Notes under the pieces: generated by a model
Seen by the model: the letters and a program-made list of their open reading frames with translations, nothing else
Told to the model about the DNA's origin: nothing
Database searches by the model: none
Assembly: GCA_007922305.1 (NCBI GenBank)
Contig: ML677348.1
Coordinates: 22,670,124 to 22,734,123 of the forward strand
From: Dermatemys mawii
Lineage: Eukaryota; Chordata; Testudines; Dermatemydidae
DNA length: 64,000 bases
Reading direction: 5' to 3'
Shown here: positions 26,291-39,545 of the stretch, one piece after another
Layout of the letters: each line of letters starts with the position of its first letter
Position numbering within the stretch: position 1 is the first letter of the stretch
Made by a program: the position numbers and the translations under genes

Positions 26291-28472
26291 CCCCGTCAAT
26301 TGAGTGTTGAGAGCCACTATAGCTGGCGCAGAACAGCAGTAATGAGTGAAAGAAGAAAACACCACTCTGGGGCAGCATTCAGAAAAAGAAAGAAAGCAAA
26401 GGAAGCTTTTCTATCTAAGCAGGAAGGAGGTCTCCTGAGATACATAGACACAAATGTTCACGGTGAGCCTTTTGGCCCCAGTGAGGATGTGAGTGGTGAG
26501 GAGTTGCCTGATCTTTTAGTTAGCCAGAGTGCAGGTAACCTGGCAGCTACTACAGCATCCATATCTCCATCTCAAATGGCTGTAACCATGCACATTCCTG
26601 AAGAAAAGTGTAGATCAGAGAAGAGTGTGGTAGAGGCCCAAGAAACAGCTGCTGCTGAGTTTAGCTCCTTAAGTGTAGGTGATCCAGGACCCACTTGAGC
26701 GGAAGCCTGAGAGACTTCCTTGTACTTCATGGGCCACAGCAAGTGAAAAACTTCATGTTCCTCAAAGACAATGAAAATAAAAATTTCCATCCAACACATT
26801 ACAGGCGTGAAATCCCCAATGGTAACAAAGTGGACAGGCCATGGCTTATGTACTCAAAACCCCAGAATGCTGCATACTGTTTTTGTTGCAAATGCTTCCA
26901 GTCTAATGTTTCAGCCACATTGGGTTCTACAGGAACAAAGGACTGGAAAAATCTGGCTAGAAATCTGGCATGCCACGAGAAGGCAGAAAATCACCAGAGA
27001 GCATTCCATAGGTGGAAAGAGCTTGAGAGGAGACTAAGGTTAAAGGCCACCATAGCTGATCAGCATCAAGAGAAGATTGCATCCGAATCGCTTCACTGAC
27101 AAAATGTTCTGAAAAGGCTCATTGCTGTTGTGAGAATGTTTGCTACCCAAAACCTAGCACTGTGTGGCACTTCAGATAAGCTGTATGTGCCAAACAATGG
27201 AAACTTCCTTAAAATTGTGGAGCTGATGGCTGAGTTTGTTGCTGTATTCCAAGAGCATCTAAGAAGAGTAACCACCCAAGAAATATACACATAGCACTCC
27301 CTTGGAAAAACAATTCAAAATGAGATCATACAGTTACTGGCAACAAAAGTCAAACAGAAGATTGTGGCAGATCTGAAGTCAGCAGGATATTACTCTGTTA
27401 TTCTGGACTGCACAACTGACATCATCCATACAGAACAATAGACTTTAATGGTGCATTTTGTAAAAACAGCAGAACCCAGTGAAAATATCCTTGCCATGCT
27501 GACAGAAAGCATTTTCTAGAATTTATTGATATTGATGATACTACAGGAGCTGGTATGACAAATGTGCTTCTTAAAAAGGTGGAAGATACGGGAATTGTGA
27601 TAGCTGATGTGAGAGGTCAGGGCTCTGATAATGGTGCCAACATGAGAGGAAAGACCAGAGGAGGGCAGACACAGATCCAAGATCTAAATCCTCTAGCTTT
27701 TTTTTGTCGCATGCAATTCTCACTCACTGAACTTGGTGGTCAGTGATGCAGCATCAGCTTCCGGTGAGGTTGCAGATTTTTTTAATGTAATTCAAAACAT
27801 CTATGTATTTTTCTCTGCATCAACTCATTGATGGCAAAATCTGAGAACATCCTCTCAAATGCTGAAACCACCGAGTGCCACACGATGGAAAAGTCGAGTG
27901 GAGGCGATAAAACCTATCAAACACCAAATTGGGAAGACAGATGATGCCATTATGGAGGATAATGCTATGACAGGAACTGTTCATGGGAGAACAGTAGCAG
28001 AGGGAAATGGAATCACCAGAAATATACATAACTTCAAATTTCTGTACGGCTTAGTGTTGTGGCATGAAATACTGTTTGAAATAAATATTATAAGCAAGAG
28101 ACTCCAAGGTGTTGACCTTGATATATCTGGAGCAATGAAACAACTGGACAAAGCAAAGTCATACCTACAGTCTTACCAGTCAGATGAGGATTTCAAAATG
28201 TTCAGAAGAGTGCACAGAAGTTGGCAGAGAAACTTAACACTGAAGCTATTTTCCCACCCATTCAAGAATACAAGATTCACTGAAGAAGAAGACATTTTGA
28301 TTACGAGGCATGGGATAATCCCATAAAAGATCCTGAACAACAATTCAAAGCTGAATTCTTTAACCAGGTGCTAGACTGTGCAATACAGTCAATTGAAGAA
28401 CGTTTTATGCAGCTCAAGGAATACAGCAGTATATTTGGGATGTTGTGTGATATTACAAAACTCCTTACTGTA

Positions 28473-29249
28473 CAGGCGTGTCGCGTCTTACGCAAGGGTT
28501 ACATGCTGCGATTACCGCATAAAGTGGAAATCACGTATGGTGAAACTCCCATTGAGTTCACTATACTGAACGTTTATCCGGTAGGGGGAGCTCCTGCCTC
28601 AATCCCGCGGGCGGACTGCTGGGCTGCCGGCTCCAGCCCCGATCCTGCGGGCAGGCTGTTGGGCTGCCGACTGCAGCCCTGGCCCCTACGGGGATGGGCA
28701 GGCTGCTGGCCCCTGCTGCGGGCTGTCCTGGCTCCAGCCCCATGGCTTGAAGGCTGCTGGCCCCAGCTCCTGCCATGAGCTGTCAGCTCCAGCCCCGGCC
28801 CCCTGCCGTGGGCTGCCAGGCTATCAGCTCCAGCCTGGCCCCTACGGTAACGGGCAGGCTACTGGCTCCTGCCGTGGGCTGTCTCAGCTCCAGCCCTGGC
28901 CCCTGCCACAGCTTGCAGGCTGCCGACCACAGCCCCTGCCATGGGCTGCCAGGCTGCCGGCTCCAGCCCTGGTCCCTGCCTGGTGGCCGGCCCCAGCCCT
29001 GGCCCCCTGCCATGGTCTGCCAGTCCCTGCTGCGGGCTGCCAGGCTACCAGCTCCAGCCCCAGCCCCCACGGCGGCTTGCGGGCTGCCGGCCCCAGCCCC
29101 TGCCACGGGCTTCTGGGCTGCCAGCTCCAGCCCCGTCCCCTGCGGACTGCTGGCCCAACCCCTGCTATTTTGTTTGTTTATTTGTTTTTGGCCAGCCACG
29201 TATAGTTAAATTTGCACAAGTTAAATGTGCGTAAAATGCGACTGGCCTG
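28473..29249. mobile_element. 777-bp TIR element nested in the hAT transposase
   Basis: Left end CAGGCGTGTCGCGTCTTACG; right end, reverse-complemented, CAGGCCAGTCGCATTTTACG. The ends agree at 18 of the first 22 positions. TA dinucleotides flank both sides (28471-28472 and 29250-29251). Removing the segment rejoins the transposase reading (DITKLLTV | PEEDLYQQCRALE), which proves insertion. The interior is a GC-rich irregular minisatellite. No transposase frame is present, so it is non-autonomous. The TA duplication suggests the Tc1/mariner class, but other TA-targeting groups are possible. Confidence 0.8.
28600..29165. repeat. GC-rich irregular minisatellite inside the nested element
   Basis: Reiterated ggctgccggctccagcccc / tggcccctgccatgggctg modules of variable length (about 20-50 bp). 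Open frames on both strands are Pro/Ala/Gly-rich artefacts of the repeat. The base composition contrasts sharply with the AT-rich surroundings. Confidence 0.85.
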
Positions 29250-30099
29250 TACCTGAAGAAGACCTATACCAGCAATGCAGGGCACTAGAGACAGTGTTGA
29301 CAAATGACATGCACAATATTGATGCGAGTGATTTTGGTGATGAACTGATAGCCTTTACAAGATACATTTCAGCAGGATCAACTCCAAAGGCTGTTCTGGA
29401 ATATATGTGCACAAATAAGATGACCACCTTCTTTCCAAATGCTTTTGTTGCTCTGCGCATACTTCTAACACTTCCTGTACCAGTTGCCAGCGGAAAATGC
29501 AGCTTCTCCAAGCTGAAGTTAATAAAAACACATCTACACTCCACAATGACACAGGAGAGGCTGGTGGGCCTTGCAACCATCTCAGTAGAGCATGAGCTGG
29601 CCCAGACTGTGGACCTTCAGGAAGCAGTTCAAATCTACGCAATCAAGAAGGCAAACATTTTATCTGTTTGAATTATAAAAGTGCTTTTATTATTCAAACA
29701 GATAAAAATGCCAGTGTTTACTATGCAGACAAGAAAAGTTACATTTGCTATTCAGGCGCTTGAAAGGTGTGTGACTTAAAATTTTTGAACAAGGCATTTT
29801 AAATTGTTAGTTCTCCTTTATTGGGTAGGTAGCAGAGCAGTACCATGAGAGGAGTAGAACAACAAGAAGGAAGAATTGAGACCTTTCAAAGTTTTGGCTC
29901 AAGCAAGGAGGCATGGGGGCATCATTTGAACTCTCTGCTTCAGGTGCCAAAATGTTGTGCGCCGGCCCTGATGCCACTCCTGACATTCTCACATCCTGAT
30001 ATTAAGTTAGAAAAACAATCAGAAAATAAAAAACCTTAACAAACCTTTCAGACCTTCTTTATACCTCCTAAAGGACCCAAAAGGAAACAGAAGCCCCCC

Positions 30100-30860
30100 C
30101 TTTTTTTCCTTTTTGCATCACTGTGACAAGTTGCTGGGGTTATCCAGAGCTGTGAGCCACTGTGCTACCTCTCTCAGCTTCAGCGACTGGATGCTTCGCT
30201 GCAGCTAAGTTGTGTGACAACTCCCTGGTACACCAATTTGTCTGCCTTGCCAGCAAACCACTCAGGGCTCCCCCAGGCCAAACTTCGTAACAATCAGTGA
30301 ACTCCAGCCCCTGAACTCCTCAGAGATGTCTCTCTGCAATGCACAGCTCCTATGGTTGGACATTCACAGAGGATATTAAGTTTGCTGCTCCTTTAAAAAG
30401 ATAGAAACAGCACTTTGTTATCTTGACTGGAGTTAACAATCGCTTCAGTTCAATCAAACCACTAAGCTGACTTAGATAAAAAGTAAAGCATGTTTATTTA
30501 AACAAAAGAGAGAGATTTTAAGTGTGTTGAGGTATAAGGGATAAAGACAGAAAAGAGTTACAAACACACAAAAGTAAAAAATACACTTTCTAATGACTAA
30601 GAAATAAATTAACAAGCTACAGTCTCTGTTCAAGGTAGATTCCTCATCAGACTTCCTGTTCCAGTAATGGCTGACTAGTTCTTAGACAGGATTCCCACAG
30701 AGTCCAAGAGGCTGGTTTTCCTTGTCTCCTCAGGTGAAGGATAACTTAGGGGTTCTCTGACTATCTCTCAGTAGTCCAGTAAACCTTTGGAAAGTATTTC
30801 TTTCAAAGTTCATTGGCCCAGCTTCAAGAGACAGGAAAGCTTCCTAGGGATATAGTATCT
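30100..30860 (-). mobile_element. Candidate antisense LTR/ERV-like sequence
   Basis: The tract aaagtaaagcatgtttattt...gagagagattttaagtg (near 30480-30520), read on the minus strand, gives aaataaacatgctttac, a poly(A)-signal-like region typical of turtle LTRs, with a GC-richer part on its left. There is no paired LTR or duplication; identity is uncertain. Confidence 0.3.
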
Positions 30861-31639
30861 ATCCCCCACCGAGATTGTTAAATGATCATTTTTCCCCCAC
30901 TTGCTTTGTTTCTCTGGCATGAAAACAGCTCGTCTATATGTTAATAAGGTTACAAGATAGGTGTTAAATTTGTAGAGATGTGTTTAGTCTCTATAAAATG
31001 TTTGTAAATTGCTGCTTGCATTAATCTTATTTATAATGGCTGTAGCCCATGCTATAAGGTATATTTGCTTTATAATTGTGAAAATGCCTGCTCTGGACTT
31101 GCGAACTGGGGCAGGAAGTGTGGTTTCCCCATCCATCAAAAGGACTATCAAAACTAAATGAGCCATCGTAGGACAAAACATTTTTTAATTGCTTCATCCA
31201 CCCCTGAAGAAGTTACATGCAGGAGTGCTCAGCCCATCAGTTTGAACTCTGAGGGAAGGATATATAAAGTTGCTCTCAAGAAGAAATGGGGATCGCTTTG
31301 CTCTTTGGACTCTTACAAGGGCTGGAGATAAGGAACAAAAAGCAGAGATCACCAAGGTCCTAAAAGACATGCAATGGACAGATTACTACATCTCTGTCAC
31401 ATTTTGGAAACACAGACTATGACTCATTTGTGTTTCTATGTTGCCTGCTTTAGCCTGTAAATAACATTCTCATTTCTTTTTCCTAGTTAATCCTTAGTTA
31501 GTTTACTACTTAGTAGGCTACCAGCATTGTCTTTGGTGTGAGATCTAAGGTACCAATTGATCTGGGGTAAGTTAATGATCTTCGGGAGCAGGGAGCAACA
31601 TGAATATTTTGTGGTTTTTGGTGTAAGTGACCATGTATC

Positions 31640-32300
31640 ACTAAGTCCATCTTGCAGGGCGGTCACTCCATTCCAGCTCTGAAGGGGTTAAAACAGATCT
31701 GGGACAGGGTTGCCCTGGGGAGCCAATAGAGTAGGCCACAGCCCAATCAGGTGACATCTGACCCTGTAAAAGGGCTGTGAGGGAGAAGGACATGGTTGTC
31801 AGAGAGCAAGGTACCCGGAGCACAGCAGAGCAGAGATGCGCTGGGGAATAGGGCAAGGGAGCCAGAGAGCTCCAGCCTGGTAAACCCCCATGCTGCAGGC
31901 CTTAGTGAAGGCCTACACAGCTAGTGGGGTTGCAGAGGTGCATCCCAGGTTTAGGCAGAGGCAGAGGCAGCTGGTCCAACCTCCTTGCTAATGATGAATG
32001 GCCAGTACACACTGCAGTCTGTCCTAGTGAAAGGGGGCTTGATGATGACTGGCAGTAGTCACTGAGGCAAGACAGGTTTAGAAGGTTGGGGGTTCTCCTG
32101 AGAGGAGAGACCCAGAGTGAGGGGGTACTGCTTAGGCAGACCCCCCCGGCAAAGAGAACTGGGGTCCATGAGGGACACGAGGGCCAGCGGCAAGCGAGAC
32201 GCCGGCCTGCAGAGAGTGCGCTGAGTTCTGAAAGAGCCAATTCCCAAGATGACCAGCAGGAGGTGCTGCAGCTACAATAGCGCAAGGGGGCTGTCTGTGT
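31640..32300 (+). mobile_element. LTR retrotransposon fragment (LTR plus leader), Ty3/gypsy-like
   Basis: Begins with ggtcactccattccagctct, gaaggggttaaaac and agccaatcag-type CCAAT wording, then ctgtaaaagggctgtgagg (TATA-like position) and a GC-rich leader with gagaggagagacccagagtg and gaccagcaggaggtgctgca. Layout and wording resemble the element at 62887 onward. No gag or pol frame is left. It abuts the CR1 fragment at 32372. Confidence 0.5.
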
Positions 32301-32371
32301 GGCTCCATGGTAAGACTGTTATAGTCCTTCAGGAGTTCACGTGTGTCACTGGGATGGTGAAATCTAATTCA

Positions 32372-33412
32372 AAGAATCATAGAATATCAGGGTTGGAAGT
32401 CCAATCCCCTGCTCAAAGCAGAACCAACACCAAATAAATCATCCCAGCCAGGGCTTTGTCAAGCTGGGCCTTGAAAACCTCTAAGGATGGAGATTCCACC
32501 GCCTCCCTAGGTAACCCATTCCAGTGCTTCACCACCCTTCTAGTGAAATAGTTCTTCCTAATAGCCAACCTAGACCACCCCAACTGCAACTTGAGACCAT
32601 TGCTCCTGGTTCTATCATCTACCACCACTGAGAACAGCTGAGCTCCATCATCTTTGGAAACCCCCCTTCTTCAGGTAGTTGAAGGCTGCTATCAAATCCC
32701 CCCTCTCTCTTCTCTTCTGCAGACTAAATAAGACCACTTCCCTCAGACTCTCCTCATAAGTCACGTGCTCCAGTCCCCTAATCATTTTCATTGATCTCCA
32801 CTGGACTCTCTTCAGTTTGTCCACATCCTTTCTGTAGTGTGTGTGTGGGCAAAACTGGATACAATACTTCAGGTGTTGCCTCACCAGTGCAGAATAGAGG
32901 GGAAATAATCAATTCCCTCTATCTGCTGGCAATGTTCCTACTAATGCAACTCAATATGCCATTAGCCTTCTTGGCAGCAAGGGAACACTGCTGACTCATA
33001 TCCAGCTTCTTGTCCATTGTAATCCCCAGGTCCTTTTGCCACATAGTCAGTCAGTCCCCAGACTATAGCAGTGCATGGGATTTTTCCGTCCTAAGTGCAG
33101 GTCTGTGCACTTTTCCTTGTTGAACCTCATCAGATTTCTTTTGGCCCAATCCTCCAATTTGTGTAGGTCACTCTGGACCCTATCCCTACCCTCCAGTGTT
33201 ATCTACCTCTCCCCCCAGCTTAGTGTCATCCATGAACTTGCTGAGGGTTCAATCTATCCCATCAGCCAGATCATTAATGAAGATGTGGAACAAAACTGGC
33301 CCCAGGACCGATCCCTGGGGCACTCCACTTGATACCGGCTGCCAACTAGACATGGAGCTGTTGCTCACTATCCATTCAACCTGATGACATAGCCAGCTTG
33401 CTATCCTCCTTA
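32372..33412 (-). mobile_element. CR1 LINE, 5'-truncated, ORF2 reverse-transcriptase C-terminal half
   Basis: The minus-strand translation gives, in broken frames, a palm segment with LSKFMDDTKLGG (33247 down to about 33212), where FADD has become FMDD. Then come IHKLEDW/KRNLMRFNK-like and LHLGRKNPMHCY-like wording, [25 protein letters not shown] sequence (near 32800) and the conserved C-terminus [12 protein letters not shown]...[20 protein letters not shown] (about 32600-32460). The 3' end lies at + strand 32372 (aatcatagaat), the usual CR1 terminus. Stops and indels make it inactive. Confidence 0.88.
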
Positions 33413-33459
33413 TCCAATTTCAGTTGTCAACTAGAGACATTTCAACTAGATACCTTGTT

Positions 33460-36400
33460 ATTTCTCTCTCTTCCTGTTAGTATGTACTATTTAACTTCGG
33501 ATTTGTTTGCTTTACTGAGCTGCTGTAAAGCATTCAGAGAGGCAATGCGTATGAAACACACTATACAAAATATCAGTGTGATTTCTTTTTGTATTTTAAT
33601 GCTACTCGAAGTAGCAATACTGATAATCAAAAACCTGATGTTGAGCCAAAGCAAAAAACAACCAGTAGATGGCACCATTTATTACGTTATAAAAGATTCA
33701 TAACTACAAGCTAGAGGCCCCCACCCTTAAAACCTGGTTGTTAGTATAACATAAATCAAACCTCCATTTTAAGAGATGTTACTTATAAGCTCAATATAGC
33801 CCTAACTTTATATCCCTTTCCAGTGCTTCCTGTGGAAGATTTGGTGGTGATCTCTTAAATAGAAAAAAACATTTTAGAAACAATAATGGATCTAGAGGGC
33901 AATAGGACACTGCCCAGGGGAGTTTTCTTCTGCTTTTCTCTTAAAAATACCAGGTTGCTTCTTTTCATTCCTCTGTTAAATCATAGAACTGCTTCAAGGG
34001 ACATCTCCCTACCCAACCAACATAACTTAGAAAAGGTTCAGGAAGTGGTCAGTTATAAACACTGTTGTAGCCATTAAATAATAATATATACTTACAATAA
34101 ACAGCAGCTGTTATCCAGGACTTTCAAAATGTTTTGGAAACATTACTTTAATTAAACAACACCTCTGTGAGACTGGGAATCCTAACACTCCAGTAATCCC
34201 CTTGACCTCATTGGGATGTGAATGGTTCTGCTTATATGAGAAAGGGATACTCATGTGGATAAGGATCAGGATCAGAAGTAAATACTGTAATATGTTTTCT
34301 GCTGTTTCAGGCATATAGCTTCCAGGAGGGAAAAAGGAGGAAGTTTGTTGTGTTCACCTTCTAGAAATTAATCCCTGGAAAATATTTGTCAGTGGTTTGG
34401 GATGTGTCTTTTAGCTATAAGCTTCAAATCTGTAATGTTTGTACTATGTGTGCTTAAAAGGCAGACTTAGTAGCTTCAGCATAATTTACTATTTAAGGTT
34501 AAAAGCCATTGCTCTCTCTAATCTTCTGTTCCACAGCCAATGCAACTTTAATACTCCAAGCCTTGGAAGAGGAGAGAAATGCGTTGCTGAAACATTTAGC
34601 ATGATACAGTTTTCCATCTTTATTTTAAGTTATGAAAACTGTCTGAAAAAGCTAGTAAGTGTTTCCAGTCAATGATAGTTTCCTGGCATCAAAAGGTTAA
34701 GAAAATGAACTGAAATATCCAGAGAAAGAAATACTGAGTGGAGAAGATAGATTACCCAAAAAACCCCCCAAAAACTTGTATTTTCTATATTTATCTGTGT
34801 GGGCTATGTGTATCTGCTTCACTTGGCTGTCAATTTTAATTGGACTGAAATCTTCAGCAGTTCAGTTCACACTAGTTTAATTCAGAATTCCTGTTGTTAC
34901 TTCTTCCCTATATTCCACTTAAACAGAAGTGCTCTAAGAGTAGAGATGTTAACCCCAGTGTCCTGGCATAATTCCAACTCAGGTACTTATGTTCTGCGTA
35001 TATAAATTCTGCCTTCACTTTCATCTGAATACTTTATTCTTCATTTCCTTTCCTAAAGTGTTGTATGGAATTGCCCTGCATTGTTAAAGAGTTGTTTTCC
35101 AGCTTAGAGGTGGCTGCATTTTAGTGGTTTGAGAACTGATCTCTAAACATTCCAGAGATATTACTTAGCAGATGTTTGCTATGTGTTGTGAGATCCTTGA
35201 ATGAAAGGAACTGTAGACCCACAACATATTGCTTGTCCCTGACATCAAACAGGGAAGTTAATTATCAATCTTGCCTATGTGTTTTGGAGGACTATGATTT
35301 TTTTGTTTTGGTGGGCAATTATTATTTGTTTTGTTTGTAGCTGTGCTACAAGGATGGTTAAAAAGGAGTCCGACGTGGTAGGCAAGACCCACATATAAAA
35401 GACAGTGGAAATCAACTGTGGTTTCCATTTTAGATGATGGAGCTCAGGACAATAAGAGCCTCCCTGCTCAAATAGAATTCCTGCCTATTTGCAAATCATA
35501 AGGATGCCATGTGTGCCAGGAAGAAATCACATGAGCTGAAGGTTTGTTGCTTTTTGAAAAAAGATAACATCATATTTTGTTTCAGTTTTACATTCTGTTA
35601 TGGCTTGCAGGACCATTGTATTGCAGTGATGTCACTGCAAAAAGTTGCATATTCGTGAATATTCTTGTGGACTACTCAGAAAGATCTTCACATGCAAGGT
35701 AGGCCAGGAGAAATCTTTGACTAGGAGAGAGTAATAACCTGACAATAGGCTACCACTTGACAACCTTCCCTGTAGGTCTGTGAAAGAGGTGGGTGATCAC
35801 CTGAAGAAGGAAGGAGAAAAGTCTTCTGATTGATGGGTTGCAAAAACTGTGGCAGTGTTCCCTGGCCGCAATGGCTAGAAATGGAAGGATTCCATTGGGT
35901 AGAGAATGTTGTGCACAACTAATAGTCCCCAAGAGGAGACTGTATTCTTTTAGATTCCTGCCCCACGTTTTTATGGATGGCTACTGGCCTAGAAAATAAA
36001 AATATATAAAAGGTCAAATCCTGACTCTATACAGTGCATTACCTCCAGATACCTAGTTTGGTCTATGTTTATTTTTAAAAAAGGTTAGAGGTAGCTGAAG
36101 AAGGGTATTTACAGAAGCAATCAACATTTATTCAACTCTGCTTACAAAAGCTTAGCATTTGGTTAACTCAGCTCCCCTTGACTTCAAAGTAAGAAAGGCA
36201 CCAAGACTTCAAAATGGGAAAGACTTTTGAAAACCTCACCTGATAATATTACCTTTGGTACCAGATAGTACAGTGAGGGATGTCTAAAACTGTATGTATA
36301 TAAAGAGGATTATTCATTCCCTTCCAGAATCCTGCTCTGAGTGAATTATAAATGAAATAAAGTCCATATTACATAATTGGCAGAGATAATAAAATACAAC

Positions 36401-39280
36401 TGGAATTCAGGGATCAGCGCAAAAGAGACAGCACAAAGGTCAAAACAGCAATCTTCTCTTTCAAAAGAGCTCTTACTACACAATGAGGAGAAGAATTTGT
36501 AAGGTACAAATGGTAGTGAGGTACCTAATTCCCAGTAAATTTCAATGAGAGTTAGGCACCTAGCTGTCATTTGGGCTTTAGCAAATTTACCACCTAGTCA
36601 AGTAGAGGACATCAGCTAACAGAAGGTATATTGACACGATAAAAAAGCTAAGCAGCACGTTACAAAAAATTGAAACTGCATTTTCTAGTTTATTAATGTT
36701 GTTATTATCTGCACTGGCTTTCTTTCTGTACTTAGTTTAGTTACTATTTCCTCACAGATTGCTTTTGTATTTTGCCCTTAGGAAATACTGAATAGCATCT
36801 CTTAATAACAAAACATATAGCTTGATGCAGCACCTAACTCACCTGAGTAATTCTTACTCTTGTGATGAGTCTACTTGAATTCATCGGGACTCCAGTGGAA
36901 CTACTTGCATGTGTGAGAATTACCCGTGTGAATCAGAGCATTCAGGATTAGACCCAAATCCTGTCAAGCATTTCTTTTTTTTCCAAGTGTAAGTGTTCAA
37001 AGATGGGGAGGAAGGAGAACAAAACTTGTTGTTTTTCCTTTCTAATGGCGACTCGGAGATTAAACACAAGATGTGAGGCTAGTCACAATGCATAACAGTC
37101 CTCAGAACTGACAGCATTAGCTTTTGTATCCAATCGTACAGCAACGATGCAATTCTTAGCACACAGTACATGGAAAACTGTCAGCTCTGTAGCAATCCAA
37201 TTAAGTTACATGGTTTCTAAACCTAGATGATTTGAGGAAGTTTAAAACAGAGAGCTAGCACTGTGCTGGCTCAGCTGTTGTGCCAATTATTTGGTGAGAT
37301 GTTTTTGCAGCTCCGGCTGCTATGATATTTTCAGAGCAAGACAAGGGTGAATACATTTCAGGGTTAATTATGAATTGTCATTATGATTATTATTATTATT
37401 ATTTAAGATGTTTAATGTGTATTTTAAAGAGACGCTGACACCATCTGAAAAATGGGACAAATGAGTGCATTCTCCCTTTTTCAAAATGATTATTGAAAAA
37501 TTAAATAAATAACTACCTCACTGGTAGTTAAAGTGGAGTCAAGTAGCATTAATTCCTGTAGAGTCCCTTCTGGAATGGCTGCTCTGTGGGAAAAGCAGCA
37601 TGTCTCTTGCCAGAACTATGCTTTTTCTATTTTATTCCATTTGGTTTTTTTTGTTTTGTTTTTGTTTTTTAATCAAGGCCATAAACATAGTATTTGAAGT
37701 GGGAAGGTAAGAGTAAGAGCAACAACATGGAAGGGCAGCCTCTTCATGGAGCTACCTTTTACCTCTTTACAGCAGAGGGCTTTTTTCTCCATGGATCTGC
37801 ACAGGGAACAGGAAGCCCTCCATGCAGGAAGCAGTTTCCTGGAAACTCAGCCTTGCAATTAGTTAGCCCTCCAGTCCTCTTTCTGCAGCTTTCTACATTG
37901 GAGAAGGCAAATAGCTCTCTTTTCTTGTCAGTTTGTAAAATGAGCTGAATTACAACCTCTTGGAACACGTGCAATCTTAAGAAGAGAAATACATCTCTGA
38001 TGACTAATGTCAACAAAAGTAGTCTCCCCCTACCCCAAAGTCATCTAAATATGCTGTATCTAGCTCCAACCCAATTGTATACCTGAGAAAAGAGATGGAT
38101 CTGACATCATGTTCTAAATGTCAGGAGTTTGGCCCTCTTGGTCTAGTATGGAAAGGTAAATTCCAGCCAACAGCTGTCAAGTTAAGGCATTCTGCTATCA
38201 CTATCCCAGGATGAAATCCTGACCCCATTAATGTCTCCCATTAATTTCACTGGGGATGGGATTTCACTGGGAACAGATATTTAATCTAGGAATAGTTATT
38301 ATCTTGAGCACCTCAGCTGATCTCAGCTGCCATTTCATTACACAGGGAGAGAGGGCATCATCTGCAGAACCAGCAGCACCTGCACAGCCTTGAGAATGTG
38401 ACTGCCTGGGGGCTATATTTTAGAAAAATTGTACTGCAGTAGTAATGTGAAATGTACAAAATGAAGTGAAAAAGCAGATAACAGAACTATAGCTCTGCTT
38501 GTCGACTAGCTATTCCTGTCCTCATTCTGCTTTGCATTAGGGTGTACGTCCCAAGTAACTCCGCATTTACACAGAGTAAGAGAGAACACAGTTTATACTT
38601 GTGTGCTTAGGAAGTACTTACTGAAGTGCCCAGCTCTAATGAAAAACAGAGTCCTCCATTGGAATGCAATACAACTAGTTTAGTGCAAGATGTCCCAAAG
38701 AATTCTACCAATGTGCTTGAATTCTGCTACAGCAAAAGTCCTCACGTGGTTCAGTCTTCAATACTTATTCAGACTTGGGCTTCTTTGACAATGCCAATGT
38801 GGTGCTGACTTCACTGGTGGTTTTTGCAGTGGATGAAATGAACTGGCTGAAAAGTACATTGACCCATCCAGCCCCATACTGTCCCTTTCCATCCTTCTCT
38901 CCCTGTAGGTCAGCAAAGCTCTTTTCCCCATGATAAGAGCTTATACGTTTCCTTTATATTTTGTTTCCAGACTGAATTTGGAGGAAGAGGGTGGATTTCT
39001 CGTAGCGTGGATAAGCAATATAAATGCAAATATATGGCAGTTGTTATAGGAATAAGGAATTGTACAGAGGAAAGCGTGAGAAAGGGATGAGAAGAAACAC
39101 ACAAATCTGATGCTATTTAAGTCACTGGCAAAATTCCCATGGGAGCAGAGTAAGGCCAGAAAGAAGGAAAGGAGTCAGAAGTGTGTTTGATGAGTTTCAT
39201 GCCCCATTTTCTTTTGCGTTTGTTATTTTTCTTAATCTTTTTCATGTACATTTTGGAAGTTTTATGCATCATAACAGAGT
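33460..39280. other. Intergenic, no gene seen
   Basis: AT-rich DNA without recognisable exons or strong repeat signatures. An (ATT)n run near 37386-37403 and a polypyrimidine T/G-rich run near 37645-37670 are the only simple repeats of note. Confidence 0.5.
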
Positions 39281-39337
39281 GAGCAGATGAGGAGGGTGTT
39301 TTGGCTTCTGGCTAGTAATCTGAATAATCAAAGCACA

Positions 39338-39545
39338 GAAGCCAATCAGAACAGAAGAATTATAGTAAGTGGAATAGTGATATTTGCATATTCACAGTAC
39401 AGTTATTGGAAAAATCACTGTACAATAATCATACAATGCCCTGCAATCTGATTGGCTGATAGTCATTATTAGCCAATCAGAGTTCAGGGATTCAAATAGC
39501 ATATGCCTATTGAGAGCTAATCATAAAGTAATAGTATAAATCAGA
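39338..39545. promoter_or_regulatory. Cluster of CCAAT boxes with an octamer motif
   Basis: gCCAATCAg at 39341-39349, octamer ATTTGCAT at 39382-39389, ctgATTGGctg at about 39448-39458, agCCAATCAg at 39471-39480, and tataaat near 39535. These are consensus sites for NF-Y and POU factors. They could form an enhancer or cryptic promoter about 4 kb upstream of the CpG island. No transcript evidence exists in the sequence. Confidence 0.3.

Larger units (their letters stand above)
26342..29671 (+). pseudogene. Decayed hAT transposase (TTF zinc finger, ZMYM1-like)
   Basis: Broken reading frame of a hAT-superfamily transposase. In order: an N-terminal region opening MSERRKHHSGAAFRKRKKAK (from 26342), a TTF-type zinc-finger region (RPWLMYSKPQNAAYCFCC... 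then ARNLACHEKAENHQ, about 26840-27000), the DUF4371/RNase H-like body (YYSVILDCTTDI near 27390, SDNGANMRGK near 27625, SATRWKSRVEAI near 27875), and the hAT dimerisation tail (LRILLTLPVPVASGKCSFSK...LIKTHLHS...ERLVGLATIS, about 29450-29585). Stops at 26696 (TGA), 27097 (TGA), 27292 (TAG) and 27437 (TAG), several frameshifts and a 777-bp insertion at 28473 make it inactive. Such copies are often annotated as zinc finger MYM-type protein 1-like. Confidence 0.88.
26290..29970 (+). mobile_element. Autonomous-type hAT element remnant
   Basis: Contains the decayed transposase. The right end is probably gcgccggccctg at 29959-29970, consistent with a hAT terminus CAGGGCCGGC in reverse complement; the duplication candidate would be ATGCCACT at 29971. 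I could not find the matching left terminus, so the left boundary is a minimum estimate. Confidence 0.6.

Noticed and set aside
28561..29234. Open frames of about 135-150 codons on both strands in the GC-rich repeat
   Set aside because: They are translations of the irregular minisatellite inside the nested TIR element, with no domain and with frames on both strands.
39338..39545. Histone gene promoter
   Set aside because: The octamer, CCAAT and TATA arrangement suggested one, but no histone coding sequence or stem-loop 3' end follows.
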